Source: Xenorhabdus griffiniae (GTDB lineage: Bacteria; Pseudomonadota; Gammaproteobacteria; Enterobacterales; Enterobacteriaceae). Taken from it: DNA of 64,000 bases. This document shows, piece by piece, positions 16,939 to 26,300 of this stretch. The stretch covers positions 1,364,001 through 1,428,000 of the forward strand of contig NZ_CP147737.1 in assembly GCF_037265215.1 (NCBI RefSeq). Direction: 5' to 3'. Numbering within the stretch: the first letter of the stretch is position 1; each line of letters starts with the position of its first letter. Position numbers and translations under genes: made by a program. The notes under the pieces are model-generated. The model searched no databases. It saw only the letters and a list, made by a program, of their open reading frames with translations, and was not told where the DNA came from.

Positions 16939-16972
16939 GAAAACACCCGCCCGAGACCGGGAAGGTGTTTTC
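16939..16972 (-). promoter_or_regulatory. Hairpin leader of the 182-aa gene
   Basis: On the minus strand GAAAACACC (complement of 16964-16972) pairs with GGTGTTTTC (complement of 16939-16947), enclosing a small CCGG/CGGG stem, about 30 nt before the start codon. The stem is identical in the copy near 61418-61452, while the inner loop differs. Confidence 0.45.
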
Positions 16973-17027
16973 GGCTCCCTGGTCAGGCGCTTAAGAAAAG
17001 GGTTAACAGCATCATGGGCTGGTAACG

Positions 17028-17492
17028 TCAGTGGGCGTGATTATTTTGATTTTCGATTAATGACGGACTGATAAAGTCCTCGTGGGGTCCCAATGTCATG
17101 ACTGACCCTATCAGCGCGTTTTCCGGATGCTGATCCACATATTTCCGTAATTCGCGAAACCGGCAAGCATCTGCATTCAGCTCATTCAGCGCGGCGATAC
17201 GGGCAAGCACGATTGACGTCACCGCCAGCCCGAAGGCATCAGCCGAGAGTGTCACCGTTAACTGCCTGTCCGACAGGTAAACCGGATAGTTTTTCGCTGA
17301 TGTCGGCACCATATAGGCCAGCGATTCAGACACCTGCTGGCCTGTCCATTGCTCAGACGGGTAATCTTTGCATAACGTTGAAGCGGTATTGACAATCAAA
17401 AACCCCAGAAACAACCGTTCCAGCGGTTTTTTGCCGGGAAACGCCGCAGACAGCGCGGGACTGTCCAGCATGATGAGTTCACTTTTTTGCAT
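17028..17492 (-). CDS. ArdB/KlcA-type antirestriction protein (left copy)
   Basis: The start at 17492 gives 154 residues, equal to the right-hand copy at 60893; an ATG 3 bp upstream is also possible. The C-terminal half carries the antirestriction family pattern LSADAFGLAVTSIVLARIAA followed by CRFRELRKYVDQHPENALI, matching the ArdB/KlcA arrangement of a Ser-Ala-Asp/Glu-x-x-Gly helix and an LR-x-Y/F-A-x-x-HPE motif. These proteins protect incoming mobile DNA from type I restriction. The C-terminus ends in Asn/His-rich residues. It lies directly behind leader RNA copy 2; the right-hand module has an additional antirestriction gene at this point. Confidence 0.72.
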   Translation of the reverse strand: MQKSELIMLDSPALSAAFPGKKPLERLFLGFLIVNTASTLCKDYPSEQWTGQQVSESLAYMVPTSAKNYPVYLSDRQLTVTLSADAFGLAVTSIVLARIAALNELNADACRFRELRKYVDQHPENALIGSVMTLGPHEDFISPSLIENQNNHAH

Positions 17493-17509
17493 CATGTTCT
17501 CCTGTAAAA

Positions 17510-17600
17510 ATAGAAAAGACGGAGAACCTCTGCCCGACGGGAAGCTGTTCCCCGTCCGGGTGACTGGCATCGTGCCAGGGTGGATTAAATAACCTTCATC
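17510..17600 (-). promoter_or_regulatory. Alternative-stem leader of the antirestriction gene
   Basis: On the minus strand a CTGGC/GCCAG hairpin is followed by ACGGGGAACA. That strand can pair with the nearby TTCCCGT or with the more distal GTTCTCCGT just before the ribosome site. The same block occurs twice in the right-hand module, at about 60260-60337 and 60793-60870, on both sides of an extra antirestriction gene that is absent here. Confidence 0.5.
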
Positions 17601-17612
17601 ATCGACAACGAT

Positions 17613-17722
17613 GATATCTGCTTCCAAAGGTGGGCAGATGTACCACACAATGTGTACTCCCTTGCAGGCTACGGGAGTGTGAGTGTCGCTGCCCGAAGGT
17701 GATCCTCACAAGCGACCGGATC
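17613..17722 (-). ncRNA. Structured leader RNA, copy 2 of 5
   Basis: Minus-strand copy, nearly identical to copy 5 at 60129-60238. It keeps the GATCC...GGATC pairing, the CTCCC/GGGAG hairpin, an ACACA-T-TGTGT stem and the ATCTGC...GCAGAT stem. It is followed by the antirestriction leader and gene. Confidence 0.7.
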
Positions 17723-17730
17723 ATCGATAA

Positions 17731-17912
17731 GTCTGACCACGCTAATGAATGGAAATCATAAGATCAATGCGTAATTCATTTTCCGAGACAAAAAATAATG
17801 CCAGAAGCGCGATGGCATTATTTGAATTGATTAGAAGCAATCTACCCGTTTCAATTTTATGGTGTGACCAAATCAGGCAACTTGCTCTGACTCACTTCTG
17901 GACAAAAACGAT
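17731..17912. repeat. Inner end of the large inverted duplication (left arm)
   Basis: About 180 bp here match 59940-60120 in inverted orientation, including a stretch around TGGTGTGACCAAATCAGGCA and the shared ACTTCTGGACAAAAA limit. Beyond 17912 similarity stops. This defines the inner edge of the duplicated ICE module. No gene is evident. The following 17913-18054 has no recognisable feature. Confidence 0.7.
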
Positions 17913-18054
17913 TTGGTTGTACCAACTAAGACTCGATCTGACACTATTGATGATCTACGAGATCTAATCAAACAGTCGGCTATGTGCGAATAGCGGAAGT
18001 TACTGGCATTACTGTGTGGTCGCTCAAAAAACAACCTTAATTTCAAACGTTACT

Positions 18055-21000
18055 CTAACGATCCTCTGCATGATCTGCCAGCCAATCCCCAATCCTTAGC
18101 AGCAACGCAAGATATTCTTTGGATAACGCTTTGAGATTACCTTCAGAGAATACTTGCGGATTATAATTAAAACACAGCGTAAAACTTTCGGCGTCCTGGA
18201 TAAGTAAAGTTAAGTCCAGCTTAAAATAATGGCTGTATATCTCATTGATGCTTAACTGACAGTTATTGATGTTTATTGTCTCTGGAAGCGTCGTTAAGTA
18301 ATTAAACCCTGTCGAAAAATACAACAGGGATTTATTAGGCGAATGCCGCAATGCATTAACTATGTCCTGATAAGGTAAATGTTGGTTTTCCAGCAATGAA
18401 AACACATGCTTTTTGCAGCGAGTTAATAAATGATTAAAAGGCTCTTCACTATTAATATCGATAAAGAAACTGGTCATATTGACGAAACAGCCAATAGTAT
18501 CCGCATCCTCTTGTGAGACGCGATCTGTAGTCGGAATACCAATCGGCTGATTACAGTAAGCTGTTTTTTGTAAAGCCAGACTGAATAATGTCAACAATGT
18601 AATAAATGGCGTAACATTATTTTGTTGAGAAAAATGTCGTAACTGAGCGCTCTGTTCAGCATTCAGCGTCACCAGATAGTTGTGGCCCTCCGATTGGGAA
18701 GATTGCAGGGCAGGTGATGATACCGCCCCCTGACGGCGATATCCCGCTAATGTTTGACGCCAAAATTCCGTTTCCTTAACGCATTGCTCAGAGGTATTAA
18801 CTTTGCGTTGCTTGCGACAATAATCGGCATATTGCCAGTCCGCTTTAATGCGATACATGGTATCGCCAGCCAGGAATGCCTGATAATAGCTGACAAACTG
18901 CCGAAAGAAAGGTGTGATAGCATCATGATCGAAAAGGGTATGATGCACTCTGCACAAGAGAACATGGTGCTCCGGCGCGTTCTCAAGTAGCCAGAAATCT
19001 GCTAATGGCGATTGTTCAAAACCTGCTAACTCACGACACGCTATCTCAAGCAACACTCTGTCACGTAAAGGGCGTTCTTCAGGCAACACCACATTCAGAA
19101 GAGGAACATTCACTGCTGATACGGGTACGATTCGGCTACAAATCGGGTCGCTATTAAGATCAAATTGAGTGCGCAACACTGCGTTTTGCTCAAGGATGCG
19201 TGACACACTATGGTTAACAGCGCTTTTATTAATGCTGCCATGGATATCAATGGCACAATAGATTTGGTACAGCCCCAAATTTTCGTTCATCAACTCCAAG
19301 GTAAGGAAATAGCGTTGCTGGGAAGATAAGATCCCCTGCGATTCATCCTTATCGTCATGGCGGACAATATCGTTGTTGCTGTAATAAGGCACAACGCTCG
19401 CCAACATCCGTGGCGTCGGATTCGCAAAGAAACAGTCGAAATCAATATCAGCATACAATTGATGACGAATGCGATAGCGAACCTGCATTATTTTCAATGA
19501 ATTACCACCCAGCTCAAAGAAATTGTCGTTTGCGCCCAGGTTAACGATGCCCAGCACATCCTGCCAGATATCAATGATTTCCTGTTCCAGTTCATTCGCC
19601 GCACTGACAAAGGGTATCGCAAGGGAAGGGCGCAACGGCGAAGGTTTCGGCAAACGGTGAGTGTCCAATTTACCATTCGGCAATTTAGGAATCGCATTCA
19701 AATAGATAAAGCAAGCTGGAACCATGACCGTAGGCAGTTTTGTCGACACGAAACGGCGTAATTCCGTTTCGGCGATACGCACATGCGTAGCAACAAGATA
19801 AGCAATGATTCTGGGCGTGGTCAAACTATCATCGCAGCGCACGATGGCTTTTGCGATCCCCGTATGGGAGATCAATGCATGTTCAATTTCTTCAGCTGCG
19901 ATGCGCACCCCATTGATTTTAAATTGCTGATCACAACGGCCCAGATAAAGTACTTCGTTATTATTAAGCATTTTGCCTAAATCCCCCGTACGATGCACCC
20001 GCCAAGTGCGGCCCTGACGTTCAACCTTATAAAAACGTTGATGCGTCAGGTCTTCGCGATTTATATATCCCCGGGAGACTCCATCGCCCATAATACAAAT
20101 TTCACCCACTTCGCCCGGCTCTACTTCCAGACATTGCTCGTCAACGATCAGTAATTCGCTGCCGCGTAACGCATTACCAATAGTGACAGAATTTTCTGGC
20201 CATAGCCGACTGAACGAACCGTTCGCTGTTGCTTCTGTTGGACCGTATAAATTAAATAAACAAATATCCGGCACCTCGCGGAAAGTGCGATTTTTGAGAT
20301 TGTTTGATACCACCTCGCCTGATAAAAACACGGTTTTCGGCAGCAGTTGGGCATCGGTGTCACATTGCTGCCGAACATAATTTAGTAATTCTTCCCAAAT
20401 GGTGGGAACGCAATAAAGTGCTCCGTCCGGATATTGTCGATACCAATTCAACAATACCGGATACTGTTGAAGAATGTTTTTGGGTAGAATATGCAGCGTA
20501 TCGCCTCGTAACAGAGGAGCATAAAGTTGCGTGACTGCGGCCGCAAAGCTAAGCGATGCAGTTAATGGTAGCCTGGTGCGAGTCACTGGCCATAAATCTT
20601 CATTGAACCAATTCAGATAGTAATCCATGTTAGCATGTTCAATCAGCACGCCTTTCGGGGTGCCAGTTGAGCCAGAAGTATAGAGGATATAGGCGAGGTC
20701 ATCAGCAGCAACGTCAGGCAATGCGCAAGGAGGCAAGCTTTCCGGCAATGCCATCAGATCTTCTATAAATTGAACGGTTTTGCTCAGGCTTGTCAGATTG
20801 TTACGCTGATTTATTTCTCGGGAAGTGATTACCAAGAAGGATGATGAGTCGTTAATAATAGTCGCTATTCTTTCCAACGGATGAAAGTCTGAAAGGGGAA
20901 CATAGGTAAAACCAGCTTTCATGATTGCCAAAAAAATAGTGGGTAAATGAAGGCAGGGATCCAGATATACCGCTATTACGCCGCTTCGATTTTTTTGTCC

Positions 21001-21156
21001 AAATTCATTAAATAAATAATGTGCGATACGCGTCGAAGTTTGTTTAAGTTGCAAGTAAGTCTGAGACTGTTCCTCAAACATAACGGCGATTGAGTCAAAT
21101 TTATCCTCTGCAATTCTATCTATCTTGTTAAAGATAGGGAGTAATGAATCATTCAT
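18055..21156 (-). CDS. NRPS module A-T-C with atypical adenylation pocket
   Basis: I prefer the ATG at 21156 (1,033 residues); the frame continues 42 codons upstream without a clear ribosome site. Domains: adenylation (about 10-500; ILYTSGSTGTPKGV, YGPTEATANG, Lys near PNGKLDTHRLP), carrier protein (Ser about 552 in LGGNSLK), then condensation (about 590-1020) whose HHxxxDG motif reads HHTLFDHD, with Gly replaced by His. In the A domain the usual Asp235 (FDxS) is Ala (SFAAAVTQLY). The specificity positions read A-A-T-Y-F-S-L-A-N, so the substrate may not be a standard alpha-amino acid. It is divergently transcribed from the other assembly-line genes and probably loads the starter and joins it to the next carrier-bound unit. 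Confidence 0.88.
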   Translation of the reverse strand: MNDSLLPIFNKIDRIAEDKFDSIAVMFEEQSQTYLQLKQTSTRIAHYLFNEFGQKNRSGVIAVYLDPCLHLPTIFLAIMKAGFTYVPLSDFHPLERIATIINDSSSFLVITSREINQRNNLTSLSKTVQFIEDLMALPESLPPCALPDVAADDLAYILYTSGSTGTPKGVLIEHANMDYYLNWFNEDLWPVTRTRLPLTASLSFAAAVTQLYAPLLRGDTLHILPKNILQQYPVLLNWYRQYPDGALYCVPTIWEELLNYVRQQCDTDAQLLPKTVFLSGEVVSNNLKNRTFREVPDICLFNLYGPTEATANGSFSRLWPENSVTIGNALRGSELLIVDEQCLEVEPGEVGEICIMGDGVSRGYINREDLTHQRFYKVERQGRTWRVHRTGDLGKMLNNNEVLYLGRCDQQFKINGVRIAAEEIEHALISHTGIAKAIVRCDDSLTTPRIIAYLVATHVRIAETELRRFVSTKLPTVMVPACFIYLNAIPKLPNGKLDTHRLPKPSPLRPSLAIPFVSAANELEQEIIDIWQDVLGIVNLGANDNFFELGGNSLKIMQVRYRIRHQLYADIDFDCFFANPTPRMLASVVPYYSNNDIVRHDDKDESQGILSSQQRYFLTLELMNENLGLYQIYCAIDIHGSINKSAVNHSVSRILEQNAVLRTQFDLNSDPICSRIVPVSAVNVPLLNVVLPEERPLRDRVLLEIACRELAGFEQSPLADFWLLENAPEHHVLLCRVHHTLFDHDAITPFFRQFVSYYQAFLAGDTMYRIKADWQYADYCRKQRKVNTSEQCVKETEFWRQTLAGYRRQGAVSSPALQSSQSEGHNYLVTLNAEQSAQLRHFSQQNNVTPFITLLTLFSLALQKTAYCNQPIGIPTTDRVSQEDADTIGCFVNMTSFFIDINSEEPFNHLLTRCKKHVFSLLENQHLPYQDIVNALRHSPNKSLLYFSTGFNYLTTLPETININNCQLSINEIYSHYFKLDLTLLIQDAESFTLCFNYNPQVFSEGNLKALSKEYLALLLRIGDWLADHAEDR

Positions 21157-21477
21157 TTCCCAAGTTCTCTCACACTGAAACAAATATATCAAACAAGCTA
21201 CTGTTGATAGGATAAACACACAATCAACGATGTTGCTGTCTGAATCTACAGCCCGATTTTTTTCCTGTATTCTGATCGTCAACTCAAGCTCAAGAGCAAT
21301 CTACTGAGTAGCAATCTGGAATGAGAAAAACTTACTTGAGTGACATCAGTTAAGAAGTATTTCATGAGATTTAACTTTTGTTGCTCATCAGCAAAAAAGA
21401 GCGTTCTCCCCTGACAGTAGATGTATACGAGGTATTCTGTGCATTATTGTATATCCTCTTAGAGAAGGAAGCCGGTT
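21157..21477. promoter_or_regulatory. Divergent promoter region of biosynthetic cluster 1
   Basis: The 320 bp between the two divergent NRPS genes is the only likely shared control region of the cluster. The plus-strand gene has a good ribosome site (AGAAGGAAG) 6 nt before its ATG at 21478, and TATTCT/TATAT-like -10 candidates lie around 21433-21453. I see no convincing operator palindrome. Confidence 0.4.
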
Positions 21478-23319
21478 ATGAAATCGGAAAAGACAATTCA
21501 TGCGCAATTTATGGCGCAGAAAATGAAAACACCTCACGCCATAGCGTTGAGAATCGATAATTCATCAATAAATTATGAGGAGTTGGATAATCGCTCAACA
21601 GCTCTGGCTGGTTATTTAATTAAACAAGGTGTCAATCCGGGCGATAAAATTGGCGTATATCTCCATAAAGGTGTTTCACTAATTGTCAGTCTATTAGGAA
21701 TATTAAAGGCGGGCGCTTGCTATGTCCCGCTTGATCCCTCCTATCCTCAAGAACGCCTGTTGTATATTGTGCGCCACGCGAACATTCTCTTTATTATGAC
21801 TGACCCGGCATTGGCGGCCAGAATACTGGTCGATGATGATAAAAAAATAGATATTACCGCGCTGCATTTGAATGCATCCTGCCATTTCCCACTACCCGAG
21901 GTTGGTGACGATGCCCTGTGTTATGTTATGTATACCTCAGGATCTACAGGCCAGCCAAAAGGCGTCATGATCCGGCATCGCACTGTTGTGAATTATCTTT
22001 GGTGGATGCAGGATGCTTTCGAGATAGCACAGCGAGATGTAGTACTTAACCAAACCACTTTCAGCTTTGATATATCAGTGTGGGAGATTTTCTGGCCGCT
22101 AATTACCGGTGCGAGCTGCGCACTGATTTCTGATGATATTAAGTATGATCCCCATCAGGTAATCAATTTTATGCAGCAACACCGTGTCACCGTGGTTCAA
22201 TTCGTTCCGACGGCGCTGCGCGCCATTGTTGCAGCACAAAAGCTGCAAGCCTGTAGTGAATTGCAACATATTTTTTCTGGCGGCGAAGCACTGGATCAGA
22301 AACTGGTAGACGATCTGGCCGCGCAATTTACCGGTCAGATTCACAACCTTTACGGCCCGACGGAGACCACTATCTATGCCTGCCATTGGTTGTGCCAACC
22401 CGGTGCGGATGCAACCATTGTGCCTATCGGTATTCCTATTCCTCATGCCAGAGCGTATGTTCTGGATGAACAACTCAATGTGCTTTCGTCTGGTAAAGCT
22501 GGTGAGCTGTATCTGGCAGGCGATATTCTGGCGCAAGGCTATATCAATGAGCCGGAAAAGACGCGTAACAGTTTCGTGACCGAACTATTTGTAACGGATG
22601 CGCCAGGCCTGATGTATAAGACCGGCGATATTGTTCGAGCACGGGAAGATGGCGTACTAGAATTTCTCGGGCGCGTAGACAATCAGGTTAAATTGCGTGG
22701 CTACCGGGTGGAATTAAATGAAATAGAAGTCACCCTTCGCAATTACAGCAAATTATCTGATGCTGTCGTGATTCTAGAAGAGAATGATGAACCCAAGCTA
22801 TTGGAGATCGTTGCGTTTTATGTTGTGAAAGAAAACGAAACCGTGCAGGAACTGGAGCTAAAAGAATATCTCTACAATATCCTGCCGTTTTATATGATCC
22901 CTTCATATCTTATCGAACAGGCTCTTATACCCACGTTACCCAACGGCAAAGTGGATAAGATTTCTCTACATCATAATTTCAAAAAAAGCCTAAGACGCAC
23001 GACAAAAAATATCGTACCTCCCGCATCAAATATTGAAACTGAAATCATCAAAATATGGGAACAGGTGCTCAACAATAAAAACTTATCTATCCATGAAAAT
23101 TTTTTCGATGCGGGTGGCAACTCATTACTAATGTCAAAGGCACATAGAGAAATCAAAAAGAACCTTGATATTTCAGTATCTATTATGGATCTGTATCAGT
23201 ATCCCACCGTTAAGGCATTGAGCGCTTATCTAGCTGAGAAAGGCCTTAAATCCGCTTCCAGTAATAAAAGTGATAAAGCAGACAATAAATCATCAAATGG
23301 AGTCACCGCTCATGAATAA
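21478..23319 (+). CDS. NRPS A-T didomain protein
   Basis: The 613-residue protein has a complete adenylation domain (MYTSGSTGQPKGVM, FSFDISVWEIF with Asp235 present, YGPTETTIYA, YKTGDIV, LPNGKVDK) and a carrier domain with the phosphopantetheine serine at about 546 (AGGNSLLMS). There is no condensation or thioesterase domain. The specificity positions read D-I-W-Q-F-G-L-I-Y; I have no confident match, though it shares features with small or polar amino acid codes. Since the divergent gene ends with a condensation domain, this carrier is its natural acceptor. The product would then pass to the PKS encoded next, whose start overlaps this gene by 8 bp. Confidence 0.9.
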   Translation: MKSEKTIHAQFMAQKMKTPHAIALRIDNSSINYEELDNRSTALAGYLIKQGVNPGDKIGVYLHKGVSLIVSLLGILKAGACYVPLDPSYPQERLLYIVRHANILFIMTDPALAARILVDDDKKIDITALHLNASCHFPLPEVGDDALCYVMYTSGSTGQPKGVMIRHRTVVNYLWWMQDAFEIAQRDVVLNQTTFSFDISVWEIFWPLITGASCALISDDIKYDPHQVINFMQQHRVTVVQFVPTALRAIVAAQKLQACSELQHIFSGGEALDQKLVDDLAAQFTGQIHNLYGPTETTIYACHWLCQPGADATIVPIGIPIPHARAYVLDEQLNVLSSGKAGELYLAGDILAQGYINEPEKTRNSFVTELFVTDAPGLMYKTGDIVRAREDGVLEFLGRVDNQVKLRGYRVELNEIEVTLRNYSKLSDAVVILEENDEPKLLEIVAFYVVKENETVQELELKEYLYNILPFYMIPSYLIEQALIPTLPNGKVDKISLHHNFKKSLRRTTKNIVPPASNIETEIIKIWEQVLNNKNLSIHENFFDAGGNSLLMSKAHREIKKNLDISVSIMDLYQYPTVKALSAYLAEKGLKSASSNKSDKADNKSSNGVTAHE

Positions 23320-26300
23320 TTTCGCTAACGTACGCGATAAAGACATCGCCATTATCGGCATGGCGGGTCGTTTCCCTGGCGCGGAAGATATTACCACTTA
23401 CTGGCGCAACCTGCTTGACGGTCTGGAAACGATTACCACCTTTACTGAAGCAGAATTACGCGCTTCCGGTGTGGATGAAGAACTTATCGCAGCGCCGAAC
23501 TATATTCGCCGCCGCGGGATCCTAGGTGATGCACAGCATTTCGATGCCAGCTTCTTTGATATTACGCCCCGTGACGCGGAAATCATGGATCCACAACACC
23601 GAAACTTCCTAGAGTGCAGTTGGCTGGCTTTTGAAAATGCCGGCTACGTGCCCTCGACATATCCTGGGAAAGTCAGTGTGTTTGGCGGTACCGGCACAGC
23701 CTGGTACCTGCAACAGGCTAGCACCAACCAAGAAGTTCAGAAGTATACAAGCGGCGCTTCACTGGTCACCAACAACGACAAAGATTATGTGACGACGCGG
23801 GTTTCCTACAAGCTGAACCTTAAAGGCCCCAGTATTAACGTACAGACAGCCTGCTCCACGGCGCTGGTCGCGATTGTTATGGGCGTTAATAGCCTGCTGA
23901 ACGGTGAAAGCGATATGGTAGTCGCAGGCGGGGTTTCAATTGATACGCCGGAACGCCGTGGATACCTGTATATGCAGGGGGGAATGGAATCGGCTGACGG
24001 TCATTGTTACGCCTTCGATGCCCGGGCGAACGGCACCGTATTTAGCCGTGGTGTCGGTGTCGTGCTTCTGAAACGACTGAGTGATGCTATACGCGATGGC
24101 GATCACATTTATGCGGTAATTAAAGGCGGTGCCATTAATAACGACGGTAATATCAAAGCGGGCTTTACTGCGCCAGGTATCGACGGTCAGGTTGCCGTTG
24201 CCAAAGAGGCATTGCACCGCGCCAACGTCGATCCAACTACCATTAACTTTGTGGAAGCGCACGGAACCGCTACGGCGCTGGGCGATCCCATCGAGTTTAG
24301 CTCTCTGTGCCAAACGTTTCAGGAATTCACTTCTGAAAATCAGTTTTGTCGCCTGGGATCGGTCAAAACTAATATCGGTCATACCGATACCGCATCCGGT
24401 GTTGCCAGTTTAATCAAAGCCTCGCTGTCGCTGAAAAACCGCGTTCTGCCTGCTTCGCTGCACTACAAAACACCAAACCCTAACATCGATTTTGAAAACA
24501 GCCCGTTCATCATGAACACAGAAACGCACCCGCTGAACGCTAACGGTAAACCGCTACGGGCATTGGTGAATTCTTTTGGTGTAGGAGGAACGAATGCCTG
24601 CGTTATTCTGGAAGAAGCACCTGAAGTACCTGCCAGCAGCTCAACGGAAGGTTATCTGCTATTCCCGTACTCGGCAAAAACCCTCTCTGCGCTTGAAAAG
24701 ATACGTGAAAACCTCAGGCAGTATCTACAGCAAAATGTAGAGGTCAACCTGACGGATGTAGCTTATACCTTGCAGGTCGGACGTCAACGTATGGTGCACA
24801 GCAGAGTTGTTGTTGCGCGTGACCGTGAGGCGTTGCTCAATAAACTCGCGCAACCCACAGTGATCGCGCCGCAATCAGGAAAAAATCACAAATCTGTCGT
24901 GTTTATGTTTCCAGGCCAGGGCAACCAGTATGTCAACATGGCGCGCGAGTTATACGACAGTTATCCTACTTTCCGCGAACATATGGACAGATGTTGCGCT
25001 CACCTTGAAAGCATCCTCGAACATAATCTGCACGACATCATTTTTCAGGACACAGAAAGTACGAATAAAGATCTCATCAATGAAACTCAGTACACGCAAC
25101 CTGCGCTCTTTGTCGTGGAATACGCGCTGGCACAGTTATGGCTGTCATGGAGTGTGAGACCAGACCTTATGATCGGCCACAGTGTGGGTGAATATGTCGT
25201 AGCCTGTCTCTCTGGCGTATTGTCTCTGGAGGATGCGCTGACGGCAGTTGCAATGCGAGGAAAACTGGTACAGCAGCTTCCGGCAGGCGCTATGCTTGCC
25301 GTGTTGATGGAAGAAGATGCTCTGCGCGAATATTTATCTAAAAGCCATCTTGAGATTGCAGCCGCAAACTATCCTGGATTGTGCGTGGTCTCAGGCGGGT
25401 TGGTTGAGATTGAAACCTTCCAGAACAAACTGGAAGACGACGGTATTTTTTACAAACTCCTCGACACCTCTCATGCATTCCATTCTTACATGATGGAGCC
25501 GATGCTTGATGATTTCCGTAAGGTGATCGAAAAAATCACCTTTAATCCCCCTACCATCCCCTTTGTGTCTACCGTGACTGGCAACTGGATCACTGATAGC
25601 CAAGCGCAGAGCCATGATTACTGGGTCAACCATGTTCGTCAGCCGGTTCTGTTCACGCATGCTTTCAAAACGTTAATTGCCCAGGGGCATAACCAATTTG
25701 TTTTCCTAGAAGTAGGCCCAGGCCGATCGCTGGAGTCTGCTGCAAAACAGCATATCAATACGGCAGAAAACCCGGCAATTTTCACATCCCTGCCTATGGC
25801 TAGAGATGTCGCGCTGACTGGCGAACAATTTCTAGCAGCATTAGGTAATTTATGGTGCAGCGGTGTAACTATTGATTGGTCTGGTTATTATAACGGTCAG
25901 CGCCGTCTGCGCCTGCCGCTGCCAAGCTATCCTTTTGAACGTAAAGAGTTCCGTCTTCCGATGGTGAATATGGAAGCGTTAAGCGGGCTGGATAATCGTT
26001 CCATTAATGCGCGTAAGAGAAAACAATCAAATATTAGTAACTGGTTTTATATGCCAGCCTGGCATCAGACGATCCCGGGGAAGTACATGAGTGGCAGGGT
26101 CGCTGCGGTAGCAACAGACTGTTGGGTGATTTTTACAGATAAACAGGGCGTCGCTGATGCGCTGCTCTCACAGCTTAGAGAGAACGGTTTTACTGTTATC
26201 ACCGTTACGCAGGGTAAAACGTACCAGGAGAACGACAATGTTTTCGTGATCGATCCTGATAAAAGCGCGCATTACGTTAGCCTGTTCAGCAACATTAAGA

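Noticed and set aside
17749..17967. 72-codon plus-strand frame at the inner edge of the left arm
   Set aside because: Only part of it lies in the duplicated sequence and the right arm does not keep the frame; no ribosome site.
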